From: Oscillospiraceae bacterium | GTDB lineage: Bacteria > Bacillota > Clostridia > Oscillospirales > Ruminococcaceae | Reading direction: 5' to 3' | Assembly (NCBI GenBank): GCA_017399625.1 | Contig: JAFQBT010000079.1 | Span: 1-34,017 of the forward strand | DNA length: 34,017 nucleotides | In this document: one piece after another, positions 24,822 to 32,607 of the stretch | Layout of the letters: the number at the start of each line of letters is the position of its first letter | Position numbering within the stretch: the first letter of the stretch is position 1 | The notes under the pieces: generated by a model | What the model saw: the letters and a program-made list of their open reading frames with translations, nothing else | Database searches by the model: none | What the model was told of the DNA's origin: nothing | Made by a program: the position numbers and the translations under genes

Positions 24822-26336
24822 TTATGCTTTGTGTCCACCTATCTGTCCGTTTCTTTCTATGGTCATGCCGCCTTCCTCAAAGTTCATTCCCTTGAGAATG
24901 GCATTCTTTCCGTATCGCTTCTTTATCTCCGCAACCGCTTTCTGCTGCCGCTTTTCTCTTTCGAAAGCGGCTTTTTCTTTTGCAAGTCTTTCTTCCTTCG
25001 CTGCAAAATCCTCGAAAAAGTTCAGCTGCTGGAACGGAGATTCCTCCTGAGCACCCTCCGGCAGAACATGGCAGGCAACAATGTTCACTCTGCGTGCTAA
25101 AAGATTCTTATCGGTGATTTCATCAAAAAGCTTGAGCACCGACTCCGTTATCAGCTTCGATGATGAAGTGTATCTGCCGATATTCGCCGTTCCGTGAGCG
25201 TGTTTCGGAACCTTTCTGCCGTAATAGTCGGTCTTGATTTCACCCTTGTAGCAGCTATCATTTGCAAGGTTTTCAATATCGTATCCAACAGTGAGCACGA
25301 TCTGATTTGTCACAAGACCTTTCTCCACCAGGTCAAGTGCAAGAAGATCCGTCATCTCCTTGATTATGAGCCTGGTTTCATCGTGTTTATATGGCCGCTG
25401 AAGCACTTGACCTGAGCCGAGACTGTTGTTTTCAGGTTTGTATGCTTTTATTTCCGCGATAGTACAAGGTTCCCATCCCCAGGCATGGTCTATGAGCAGC
25501 TCTGCATTCACTCCGAAGAGTTTATAGAGCAATTCTTCGTTATAGTAATCATCCGGAACACCGATTGAGCACCGGGCGATATCTCCCATGGTGAACATTT
25601 CGTTTGCTTCCAGTTTTTGAGCATAGCCGTGACCTATCCTCCAGAAATCGGTAAGCGGTCTGTGATCCCAGAGCTGTTTTCGATAGCTTATCTCATCAAG
25701 CTCAGCTATCCTCACTCCATCTTTATCCGCAGGCATCTTCTTTGCGACTATATCCATAGCCACCTTTGCGAGGTACATATTGGTTCCTATTCCCGCAGTT
25801 GCTGTTATCCCCGTGGTTTTGAGCACGTCCCTAATCATCGTCATAGCAAACTCGTGTGCGTTGAGCACGGAATGTTTCAGATACGGCGTAAGGTCTATGA
25901 AAACCTCATCTATGGAATAAACGTGGATATCTTCCGGAGCAATATATTTGAGATAGATATTATATATTCTTGTGCTGTATTCGATATAGAGAGCCATCCT
26001 CGGCGGAGCAATAATGTAATCCAGTTCCAGCTCGGCATTCCTTTCCAGTTCAACCGCATGAAAGGACTTCCCTGTAAACTTTCTGCCCGGTGCTTTCCTC
26101 AGCCTCTGTGCATTCACCCACTTCACCTTCTGCACCACCTCAAAAAGCCTTGTTCTGCCCGGTATGCCATGTTTTTTCATTGAAGGCGAAACCGCAAGGC
26201 AGATGGTCTTTTCCGTTCTGGATTTATCCGCAACCACAAGGTTTGTTGTCAGCGGATCCAATCCTCTCTCAACGCACTCCACCGAGGCATAAAAGGATTT
26301 GAGGTCTATGCAAAGATATGTTTTTTCCTTCTCCAT
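24822..26336 (-). CDS. Y-family translesion DNA polymerase (UmuC/DinB type)
   Basis: A 504-residue error-prone polymerase for bypass of DNA damage. The catalytic acids are visible: Asp11 in LCIDLKSFYASVE, and Asp143 and Glu144 in VYSIDEVFIDL. TEKTICLAVSPSMKKHGIPG is the finger region, GITATAGIGTNMYLAKVAMD the palm/thumb helix-hairpin region, and the little-finger domain follows. The C-terminus has a charged coiled tail. The length fits the UvrX/UmuC type common in Bacillota and their mobile elements. The start is ATG 26336 with GGAAGGGAG upstream. It is first in an operon with a perfect LexA box. Confidence 0.93.
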   Translation of the reverse strand: MEKEKTYLCIDLKSFYASVECVERGLDPLTTNLVVADKSRTEKTICLAVSPSMKKHGIPGRTRLFEVVQKVKWVNAQRLRKAPGRKFTGKSFHAVELERNAELELDYIIAPPRMALYIEYSTRIYNIYLKYIAPEDIHVYSIDEVFIDLTPYLKHSVLNAHEFAMTMIRDVLKTTGITATAGIGTNMYLAKVAMDIVAKKMPADKDGVRIAELDEISYRKQLWDHRPLTDFWRIGHGYAQKLEANEMFTMGDIARCSIGVPDDYYNEELLYKLFGVNAELLIDHAWGWEPCTIAEIKAYKPENNSLGSGQVLQRPYKHDETRLIIKEMTDLLALDLVEKGLVTNQIVLTVGYDIENLANDSCYKGEIKTDYYGRKVPKHAHGTANIGRYTSSSKLITESVLKLFDEITDKNLLARRVNIVACHVLPEGAQEESPFQQLNFFEDFAAKEERLAKEKAAFEREKRQQKAVAEIKKRYGKNAILKGMNFEEGGMTIERNGQIGGHKA

Positions 26337-26375
26337 AGACCCCGCTCCCTTCCTATTTTATTATTCCCCACTACA

Positions 26376-26403
26376 ATTATATATCAAAAAACCGCAAAGT
26401 CAA
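26376..26403 (-). promoter_or_regulatory. SigmaA-type promoter of the SOS polymerase operon
   Basis: On the minus strand TTGACT (complement of 26398-26403), a 16-base spacer and TATAAT (complement of 26376-26381). The -35 element abuts the LexA box. Confidence 0.8.
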
Positions 26404-26417
26404 GAACATATGTTCTT
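26402..26417. promoter_or_regulatory. LexA operator
   Basis: A perfect 16-base palindrome AAGAACATATGTTCTT containing GAAC-N4-GTTC, the Firmicutes LexA (Cheo) box. It overlaps the -35 region of the polymerase promoter, so bound LexA would block transcription until DNA damage. Confidence 0.88.
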
Positions 26418-26448
26418 TTTTGTGATAGATGGTGCGGTTTTGTAAAAT

Positions 26449-26477
26449 TAATGGAGCACATATTATGTGCTCCATTA
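26449..26477 (-). terminator. Hairpin ending the ABC transporter operon
   Basis: A perfect 13-bp stem (26449-26461 with 26465-26477) with a 3-base loop, followed on the minus strand by ATTTTA. It separates the ABC operon from the polymerase operon, which runs in the same direction. The T run is weak. Confidence 0.6.
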
Positions 26478-26500
26478 ACGTAGGGAATATAATATTGTGT

Positions 26501-26587
26501 TTAACAGTTTTCTTCTGTATCTACAAGCTCTAAAATAAAATCGTCATTAATATCACTTAAAAGTGTTGCAAAATCAAAAGTAGTCAT
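26501..26587 (-). CDS. 28-residue peptide gene at the end of the ABC operon
   Basis: An open frame for 28 residues: MTTFDFATLLSDIN then DDFILELVDTEENC. AAAAGGAG lies 9 bases before the ATG and overlaps the stop of the ATPase gene, which is the arrangement of a coupled, efficiently translated gene. The peptide is acidic, has one Cys at the very C-terminus and no signal or membrane segment. The DINDDFILE segment resembles the N-terminal helix of some short regulatory or anti-sigma proteins, so it might also be the remnant of a longer gene. A hairpin terminator follows. No family is recognised. Confidence 0.5.
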   Translation of the reverse strand: MTTFDFATLLSDINDDFILELVDTEENC

Positions 26588-26602
26588 ATCAAAGCACTCC
26601 TT

Positions 26603-27274
26603 TTATATACTGTCTTCAAAAGCTCCGTCTTCCATTTTGAGCACGATGTCCGCCGCTTCCGCAACAGAAGGGTCATGTGTAACGATTATTACACAGCGGT
26701 TTTCCTCATGGGCAAGGTTTTTGAGGATTTCCACTATGTTGCGGCTGTTCTTGCTGTCAAGGTTTCCGGTGGGTTCGTCCGCAAGGATAATTTCGCTTCC
26801 GCAGGCAAGTGCTCGTGCAATTGCAACCCTTTGCTGTTCGCCGCCGGAAAGCATATTCGGAAGGCGTTTGAACTGGCTTTCGGTTATTCCGACTTTAAGG
26901 AGTTTTTCCTTCGCAAGCTCCTCCGCCGCGGCTTTCGGCATTTTTTTGACATAAAGCGGATAAGCCGCGTTTTCGAGCACGGTAAGATGGTAGAAAAGAT
27001 TGAAATTCTGATATATTACGGAAACATGGTTGAGGCGGTAATTATCCCTGTCGATATCGGATGTTGCGTTTCCGTCAAATTCGATTTTTCCTTCTGTGGG
27101 AATATCAAGCCCCGCAAGAAGGGAAAGAAAAGTTGTTTTCCCGCTTCCGGAAACGCCAACAACCGCATAAACCCTGCCCGATTCAAAATTATAGCTTATT
27201 CCGTTGACCGCCTTTACGGTCTGGAAAGAATTTCTGTATTCATAAAAAACTTCTTTTGCAGAAAGGCTGTTCAT
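26603..27274 (-). CDS. ABC transporter ATPase, MacB/LolD type
   Basis: A 223-residue ATP-binding subunit that would work with the two FtsX-like permeases encoded upstream. Walker A is GVSGSGKT (residues 40-48 region), the Q loop is at Gln89, the signature is LSGGEQQR (142-149) and Walker B is IILADEP (about 162-168), followed by the switch histidine in VTHD. The family exports or acts mechanically on peptides, lipoproteins or antibiotics. The ribosome site AAGGAGG lies in the last codons of the upstream permease gene. Confidence 0.93.
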   Translation of the reverse strand: MNSLSAKEVFYEYRNSFQTVKAVNGISYNFESGRVYAVVGVSGSGKTTFLSLLAGLDIPTEGKIEFDGNATSDIDRDNYRLNHVSVIYQNFNLFYHLTVLENAAYPLYVKKMPKAAAEELAKEKLLKVGITESQFKRLPNMLSGGEQQRVAIARALACGSEIILADEPTGNLDSKNSRNIVEILKNLAHEENRCVIIVTHDPSVAEAADIVLKMEDGAFEDSI

Positions 27275-27277
27275 TCT

Positions 27278-28432
27278 TTATTCCTCCTTGTTGCTGAGTT
27301 TCATAATGTTGATTCTTACTATTCGTAGGGCGGCAATGGCTGTTCCGATTATATATACCGCCGTGATAATCGCGGAATCCGAAATTGCTTTCGGGGAAAG
27401 ATTTCCTTCAATGATAAATCCGATTCCGCCGCCTAAAAGCATTCCGAAGGCCGCAAGGAAAAGCAGTTCCCCGATTACGAGGAAGAAAATCTGCATTTTT
27501 TTCATTCCGATGCAGCGCATTGTTGCAAATTCGCGGATTCTGCCTTTTGTCATAAGAAAACCGGCGAAGAACCCGATGCAGCCGCATATTATCATCAGAA
27601 CCGGAAGCATAATTCTGAGCATGGTGAGATTGGAATTGATTTCCCCAAGGCTCTTGTGATAGGTTTCATCCTGAACAAGAACGCCAAATGTCAGTCCGTC
27701 ATTTTTATTCATAACATCAGGAACAACAAAGAATTCATATATGTAATCTTTTGATTCTTTAAGTTTTGTGTTGTCTTTTATATCAAAAGAACAGGTATTT
27801 ACATAAAATGCAACGGAAATTTCTTCTTCAAAAGGCATAAAGAAGGGACAATATATTATTCCCGTCGGGCCGCCGTTTAAGATACCCACAATTTTTATTT
27901 CAGCTTCCGTGTTTTCATCCGGAGAAACTATGATATATCCGTTTTCCGTAACCATATCCGGAGCGACAATACACACCATTTCCCGTCCCTGCAAAACTTC
28001 TTCGGAATAGCCTTCATAAAATTCAACGCTGACACCGTTTATCGGGTCAAGCAAAGGATCAGAATCTATTGAAAGAATCCTTCGGAGTGCGTGGTTTTCA
28101 GGACTTAAAAGCGGAGTTCCAGCCATGGCCCTTACATTTTTTACATAATCGTCAAGAAAGCAGTCCCTTTCTCTTCTTTTTCCTGTAAGCATCTCAACAA
28201 AGGCGGAAAGCATTGAAAGATTACCCGAACTACTTCCGCTGTAATCCGTTACAACGCAGGAAATAACCGTGTTTTTTTTTGTGTTTTCAAGAGCTTCTTC
28301 CTGCCTTGAAATAAGACCATTGAGCACAAAAGCCGAAACAGTTCCTGCGGCGGCAACCGCAACAAGAAGAAGGCTTGCGATCCATCTTCTGCAAAGAGCC
28401 TTAAAGGTGACTGATAAAAGAGAAAAACTCAT
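27278..28432 (-). CDS. FtsX-like ABC permease
   Basis: A 384-residue permease. The first transmembrane helix (about 17-40) is followed by a large extracellular domain of roughly 220 residues, then three C-terminal helices (LPVLMIICGCIGFFAGFLM, IFFLVIGELLFLAAFGMLL, AIITAVYIIGTAIAAL) with the typical REFATMRCIGMKK loop that touches the ATPase. This is the MacB/FtsX topology. It is the second of two different permeases in the operon and probably forms a heterodimer with the first. GGCGGTGA precedes the start, within a short GCGGT/ACCGC inverted repeat. Confidence 0.88.
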   Translation of the reverse strand: MSFSLLSVTFKALCRRWIASLLLVAVAAAGTVSAFVLNGLISRQEEALENTKKNTVISCVVTDYSGSSSGNLSMLSAFVEMLTGKRRERDCFLDDYVKNVRAMAGTPLLSPENHALRRILSIDSDPLLDPINGVSVEFYEGYSEEVLQGREMVCIVAPDMVTENGYIIVSPDENTEAEIKIVGILNGGPTGIIYCPFFMPFEEEISVAFYVNTCSFDIKDNTKLKESKDYIYEFFVVPDVMNKNDGLTFGVLVQDETYHKSLGEINSNLTMLRIMLPVLMIICGCIGFFAGFLMTKGRIREFATMRCIGMKKMQIFFLVIGELLFLAAFGMLLGGGIGFIIEGNLSPKAISDSAIITAVYIIGTAIAALRIVRINIMKLSNKEE

Positions 28433-28461
28433 ATATGCGGTTCACCGCCTTTCGTAAAAAA

Positions 28462-30369
28462 TCATTTTCGTTTCATAAGTTTAACATTGGAAAGAATTCC
28501 GGAGAGCATAAAGCTCAGAATTCCGAGGATTCCGAGAAGTGCCGCAGCGGCAGAAAGAAGATTTTTGAAATCCAGCGCAATCGTTTCGGAAAGCATTGCG
28601 GAGGTTACCGAATTATATAGAACCGCCGCAAGAACCGTTCCGATTATTACCGAAATGGTTTCTTCCATAAAGAGAACGGCAAAAACTTCGTTTCTTGTTC
28701 TTCCTGCGTTTTTTCCAAGAAGGCGTACACCCCGGATAACCGGCATCATTCTTCTGAAATTGAGAAAGAGGAAAAGCGCCGTGATAAGGGCGAAAACGCT
28801 CATTCCAAGGGTCATCATTCGCTTTGCATTGGCTTCAAGGGCAAGAAGGGTTTCCTCCATTTCGGAAAAACCCTGGTCGTTATATATAAACATATCGGGA
28901 TAACCCTGTTCCGACATGTACTGTTCAAATTCATCTATTGTACCGTTCTCAAGGATAAAAGAAGTGAAATCCTGATAATAAGTTCCAAGATATTGTTCTG
29001 CATTGGGAACGGATTTTTTGGGAATAATTATATGGTCGGCGTCAAAAGAGGTTGGTCCGAAAGAAAAACGCGGAGTTGAATAAATTCCAACTATCTCAAA
29101 TTCTTTACAAAGATTTATGCTGTTTTTCGGTCTTATGGGAACTCTTATCATAAATCCTCCCTGTTCACCGGTATATACAGCCGAATTATCCCTAGCACCA
29201 GATTCCAGCCAGAGTATTCCGGAACTGTATAAATCAAGGGTAATTTTATCCCCAACTTCAAAACCGTTTATCATAGCATAATCGGAACTTATAAGGCAGA
29301 CATTTTTTTCGCCGGAATATTCCTTTTCGTTGAATTTTCTGCCTTCAAGGATAAAGGAACTTCCGACGCTGAAAGGATATATGCTGTCAAGATTATCGGT
29401 CAAAGCAACAAGAGCACCTTCCTGGTTTTTCCTGCAAAGCGGAATTATTTCTTCTTTCCAAACTTTGCCTTCTTCGCTTTCAAGGAATTCGTCAACCGTT
29501 CCGGTATATTCTGCTATCCAGGGAAGCTGATCTTCCAGAGAATAATAATAGGTTAAACCGTCCTTTTCTCCGCTGATGCGGTGTCCGTTATAAAGTCCGA
29601 TATCGGAAAGTGCTGCGGCAGGTTCGATTGTTCTTGTCCCGAATTCTCCCCTAAGCTGCATATATCCCTCTCCGAAGGAATACATTTTTTTACCATCGGT
29701 GCTTTCAACATCTCTGAAAGATTCGATTATAGGCATAGTGTAATATTCACCATAGCTGCCGTAAATAAGATATTTTGAGCCTGCTTTAATAGGAATTGAA
29801 CCGTCTGCATTGTAATCCATAGAAGAAAGCGAAACTTCTGTAATCTCCGGATACCAATCATAGGCGGAAGAAAGAGAAATCACCTCTATGACCTCAAGCT
29901 TTGCATCATAACTAATCATATCGAGAAAAACCGTTTCCTCAACACTTTTGCACTCAACGGCAAAAACGCAAAGCGAATACATATCATCATCAAAATAAGG
30001 CTGGTTAAGCTCGGAAGGGTCTATTCTTGATGAAGAAAGAGATACGCTTCCCGGAACATGTGCGGTAAGATACACCCTTGCTTCCTCTTTTTTGAGCATC
30101 GGTGCCTTCTGCGCTTTTTCAAAGGCTTCAAACTCGCGTTTAGCCAATTCAAGAAAATTTTCTCCAAAAGCATTTCCGGTTCCTTCAGGAATGCTTTCTT
30201 GCAGAACAGCGATGGTTGTATAGTCACCATTTATGTCATTAAACTGTTTCTGCATGCTTGTATATGCCGAAAAACCGATCAGGGAAAGTGTAAGAGAAAG
30301 ACAGAGCAGAATTATCATAAAAATTGTGAAGATTGGTTTTCTTCGGCTTTGTTTCAAGAATATGTTCAT
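28462..30369 (-). CDS. Large FtsX-like ABC permease
   Basis: A 635-residue permease, first gene of the operon. One N-terminal helix (about 15-35), a very large extracellular domain of about 470 residues, then three C-terminal helices (MSVFALITALFLFLNF, ISVIIGTVLAAVLY, AAALLGILGILSFMLSGIL). The loop MMPVIRGVRLLGKNAGRTRNEVF is the ATPase-contact region of this family. The extracellular part is much larger than in the partner, suggesting recognition of an external ligand such as an antimicrobial peptide. AAAGGAGGG precedes ATG 30369. No sensor kinase or regulator gene is next to the operon. Confidence 0.88.
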   Translation of the reverse strand: MNIFLKQSRRKPIFTIFMIILLCLSLTLSLIGFSAYTSMQKQFNDINGDYTTIAVLQESIPEGTGNAFGENFLELAKREFEAFEKAQKAPMLKKEEARVYLTAHVPGSVSLSSSRIDPSELNQPYFDDDMYSLCVFAVECKSVEETVFLDMISYDAKLEVIEVISLSSAYDWYPEITEVSLSSMDYNADGSIPIKAGSKYLIYGSYGEYYTMPIIESFRDVESTDGKKMYSFGEGYMQLRGEFGTRTIEPAAALSDIGLYNGHRISGEKDGLTYYYSLEDQLPWIAEYTGTVDEFLESEEGKVWKEEIIPLCRKNQEGALVALTDNLDSIYPFSVGSSFILEGRKFNEKEYSGEKNVCLISSDYAMINGFEVGDKITLDLYSSGILWLESGARDNSAVYTGEQGGFMIRVPIRPKNSINLCKEFEIVGIYSTPRFSFGPTSFDADHIIIPKKSVPNAEQYLGTYYQDFTSFILENGTIDEFEQYMSEQGYPDMFIYNDQGFSEMEETLLALEANAKRMMTLGMSVFALITALFLFLNFRRMMPVIRGVRLLGKNAGRTRNEVFAVLFMEETISVIIGTVLAAVLYNSVTSAMLSETIALDFKNLLSAAAALLGILGILSFMLSGILSNVKLMKRK

Positions 30370-30463
30370 TGTTTTCCCTCCTTTTTTATAAAAAGCCTTT
30401 CAACTATATAGTAGCATTTTGGGAGAAATCGTCTCACTTTTACGAAAATAATTTTTATAATGC

Positions 30464-30499
30464 CAAGTATCCTGCGCCTGAAAAGGCGCAGGATACTTG
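30464..30499. terminator. Perfect 15-bp intergenic hairpin
   Basis: CAAGTATCCTGCGCC (30464-30478), loop TGAAAA, and its exact complement (30485-30499). It lies between the stop of the leftward Cys-rich secreted gene and the start of the ABC operon. It is strong enough to terminate, but neither strand has a T run directly after it. Confidence 0.5.
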
Positions 30500-30518
30500 T
30501 AAATCAGGTTAGAAACAA

Positions 30519-30902
30519 TTATACGGGAAGCCATCTGCACTGACCTGTGTGCGGTCCACCTGGGCAGCTTCTTGAATAACTATCCGTTATATAACCACAA
30601 TTTCCACATCTATATACAATATTTTGATTAGTGCCATCGCATGTTGCGGAATGCAATCTAGATATATGAGTTATACCACTATCAATTACTTCCGCAACTT
30701 CGAATAGCGCATTACAATTTTCACATTTATATGTGGAATAAAGCATAAGGATACAACCATCCGCTGCTGGTTTATATTTTGTAGTTTGTTTAATCGGATA
30801 ACCATTAGGAACATGGTTGCAACCCTGTTCTGCAGCAAAAACAGGAATAAAAAGTGCTAAACAAAGGATAAGTGCCAAAGATAATGAAATAAGTTTTTTC
30901 AT
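30519..30902 (-). CDS. Secreted Cys-rich protein with zinc-ribbon-like motifs
   Basis: A 127-residue exported protein. A clear signal peptide (MKKLISLSLALILCLALF, cleavage after PVFA) precedes a mature part with paired Cys knuckles YKCENCNALF and YRCGNCGYITD, plus CNH, ATC and SRSC near the end. Two CxxC pairs with extra His and Cys suggest a small metal-binding or disulphide-bonded fold. I do not recognise a family. It is divergent from the first sigma factor gene and its upstream region carries the same GTTGCA-N17-GTTAT motif, so it may be part of that sigma regulon. Confidence 0.75.
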   Translation of the reverse strand: MKKLISLSLALILCLALFIPVFAAEQGCNHVPNGYPIKQTTKYKPAADGCILMLYSTYKCENCNALFEVAEVIDSGITHISRLHSATCDGTNQNIVYRCGNCGYITDSYSRSCPGGPHTGQCRWLPV

Positions 30903-30950
30903 AATTGTAATCCTTTCTTTGAAATTTTTTTGAAAAGCTTTTCACAATAT

Positions 30951-30978
30951 ATAACGATTGCTGTAATTTTTTTGCAAC
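30951..30978 (-). promoter_or_regulatory. Putative regulon promoter of the Cys-rich secreted gene
   Basis: On the minus strand GTTGCA (complement of 30973-30978), a 17-base spacer and GTTAT (complement of 30951-30955), about 49 bases upstream of ATG 30902. This is one of four matching sites in the window. The 330-base gap 30903-31232 holds no gene but carries this and two + strand promoters. Confidence 0.5.
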
Positions 30979-31077
30979 AAAGACAATCTAAAAAAAGTAA
31001 ATTTTTTTGTCTTTATGGGTTACTTTATTGAAAAAATGTAGCATAAAAAGAAAAACAAAATTTTTTCTAAAAATTTT

Positions 31078-31104
31078 GTTGCATTTTGTTGCTTTTACTG
31101 TTAT
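31078..31104 (+). promoter_or_regulatory. Putative regulon promoter of sigma/anti-sigma cassette 1
   Basis: GTTGCA (31078-31083), a 16-base spacer and GTTAT (31100-31104). The block TTGTTGCATTTT and the downstream GTTAT..AGTTT are nearly the same as at 32547-32580. It lies about 130 bases upstream of the sigma gene; the leader contains a small AAGCAT/ATGCTT hairpin at 31150-31165. Confidence 0.55.
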
Positions 31105-31173
31105 ATAGTTTGTGAGAAAGAATCGGATTCTTCAAATTGAATAATTTATAAGCATGACGATGCTTTTATATAT

Positions 31174-31201
31174 TTGTTTTTTGTAAGTCTTATGGTATAT
31201 T
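31174..31201 (+). promoter_or_regulatory. Possible sigmaA promoter of sigma/anti-sigma cassette 1
   Basis: TTGTTT (31174-31179), a 16-base spacer and TATATT (31196-31201), about 32 bases before ATG 31233. It could give basal expression in addition to the regulon promoter. Confidence 0.4.
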
Positions 31202-31232
31202 TTAACCAGATAGTGTTTTTGGAGGAATAAAA

Positions 31233-31796
31233 ATGCTTGCGATTATTGCTGCGATTGAAAATGATTTTGAAAGAGAGTTCATCACTCAGATTTATCTTAC
31301 ATATTATAAAAAAATGCGAGCAAAAGCATTTTTTATAATCCATGATGAGGGAGAAGCTGACGAAATAGTTCAGGAATCTTTTGTAAAACTTATCGAACAT
31401 GTTCAGGACCTTATGAGAATCGATCCGATAAAAGTTCCTGTCTATGTAATGGTTACAGTAAGGAACATTTCCATAACCCATTGGCACAAGGCGAAGAAAG
31501 AAAAAGAAAATCAAGTATTGATTGACGATTATGACCTTGATCGTTGGGCAATGGATGAAAATGCATTGCCGGAAGAAGTCTATATACACGAAGAAGATTT
31601 GGAAGCACTCGCGGATATGTTGCCTAAACTTCCGGAGAAAGACAGAATGGTATTGGAAGCTAAATATATTCTTGAACTTTCAGATGAAGAAATTGCTAAA
31701 GAACTTAATATTGCAACAAAAAGTGTAAGAAGCTATCTTACAAGAGCAAGAAGAAAAGCTTTTGCCATGATGAAAGGAGACGAAATCAATGTTTGA
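31233..31796 (+). CDS. Sigma-70 family (ECF-like) RNA polymerase sigma factor, copy 1
   Basis: A 187-residue protein with region 2 at about residues 12-85 (YYKKMRAKAFFIIHDEGEADEIVQESFVKLIEH, VPVYVMVTVRNISITHWHKAK) and region 4 at about 125-180 (MLPKLPEKDRMVLEAKYILELSDEEIAKELNIATKSVRSYLTRARRKAF). No region 1 or 3 is present, as in ECF factors. GGAGGA precedes ATG 31233. The gene overlaps the anti-sigma gene by 8 bases. It is a paralogue of the factor at 33135 (both begin with IAAIENDxERE). Confidence 0.9.
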   Translation: MLAIIAAIENDFEREFITQIYLTYYKKMRAKAFFIIHDEGEADEIVQESFVKLIEHVQDLMRIDPIKVPVYVMVTVRNISITHWHKAKKEKENQVLIDDYDLDRWAMDENALPEEVYIHEEDLEALADMLPKLPEKDRMVLEAKYILELSDEEIAKELNIATKSVRSYLTRARRKAFAMMKGDEINV

Positions 31797-32544
31797 AGTT
31801 AGTGGACTTTCTAAAAAAGATATACAGGAAGAATATGAAGATCTTGTTTTCAGAAAAGTTATGGCAATATATGTGGAAAATGAAAGCAAACAAATTCTTG
31901 CTGAAATCAAAGCAGAAAAAGAAAACAATAATGTTCCAGTTGACACAAGGGCAATAGAAAAGCTTTATGATAAAAAAGAACGAAGAGAAAATCTAAATAT
32001 CCTTTGGAAATACTCAAAAAAAGTTGTAAGTTTTGCTGCTATGATAGTATTCGTGGCAATAGTTTCACTTTCTTCTGCTGTTGTTGCTTTTGCAGATGTT
32101 AGAGAGGCTGTAATAGAAGCAATATATCATTTGGTATATGAAAATAATGAAGAGTATATGCTTGTTGGAATGGGTGATAAAACGAGCTTTATTGATCCGG
32201 AGGTCTTTGATTGGGACGGAGCTTATGCGCCAACATATATGCCAGACGATTTTAGTTTTGAAAATAAAAAAGACCTTATTAATCAAAAAATAGTATCTTA
32301 CAGATCGGATAGTGAATATGTTGTCATCAAGCAGGCGGTAGGTGCAGGGTATGCCTATGTAGATAATGAAAACGCTGACTATCAAAAGCAAATAATAATT
32401 AATGAAAGTGAAGCGGTATGTGTAGAAAAAAATGGAATAGTTACTATAGTTTGGACTTGTGGCGATACTTTCTTATCGATTTCTGGCAAGTTGGATTATA
32501 ATGATGCCATTGCAATTGCAGAAGGATTAAAAATCATTAAATAA
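31789..32544 (+). CDS. Membrane anti-sigma factor with DUF4367-like domain
   Basis: A 251-residue protein. The cytoplasmic N-terminus (about 80 residues, EEYEDLVFRKVMAIYVENESKQILAEI) would bind the sigma factor. One transmembrane helix is at about 83-104 (VVSFAAMIVFVAIVSLSSAVVAF). The extracellular C-terminal domain (YAPTYMPDDFSF, VVIKQAVGAGYAYVDNENADY, GDTFLSISGKLDYNDAIAIAEGL) has the DUF4367 pattern seen in Clostridia sigma partners. Overlap with the sigma gene supports coupled, stoichiometric synthesis. The N-terminal segment is shared with the truncated gene at 33694. Confidence 0.85.
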   Translation: MFEVSGLSKKDIQEEYEDLVFRKVMAIYVENESKQILAEIKAEKENNNVPVDTRAIEKLYDKKERRENLNILWKYSKKVVSFAAMIVFVAIVSLSSAVVAFADVREAVIEAIYHLVYENNEEYMLVGMGDKTSFIDPEVFDWDGAYAPTYMPDDFSFENKKDLINQKIVSYRSDSEYVVIKQAVGAGYAYVDNENADYQKQIIINESEAVCVEKNGIVTIVWTCGDTFLSISGKLDYNDAIAIAEGLKIIK

Positions 32545-32548
32545 TCTT

Positions 32549-32575
32549 GTTGCATTTTAGCTCTTTTGCCGTTAT
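32549..32575 (+). promoter_or_regulatory. Putative regulon promoter of the secreted beta-rich protein
   Basis: GTTGCA (32549-32554), a 16-base spacer and GTTAT (32571-32575), starting 5 bases after the anti-sigma stop and 33 bases before ATG 32608. Confidence 0.55.
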
Positions 32576-32607
32576 TAGTTTTAAATAATATGCAAAGGAG
32601 CTATTTT

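Noticed and set aside
25617..26183. A 188-codon open frame opposite the Y-family polymerase
   Set aside because: Shadow of the polymerase catalytic region; product shows no domain.
26675..27328. A 217-codon open frame on the + strand across the ABC ATPase
   Set aside because: Antisense shadow of a gene with all ABC motifs; no independent support.
30370..30463. Promoter of the ABC operon
   Set aside because: A TATATA lies at a plausible place on the minus strand, but no acceptable -35 element is found at 16-18 bases, so I did not list it.
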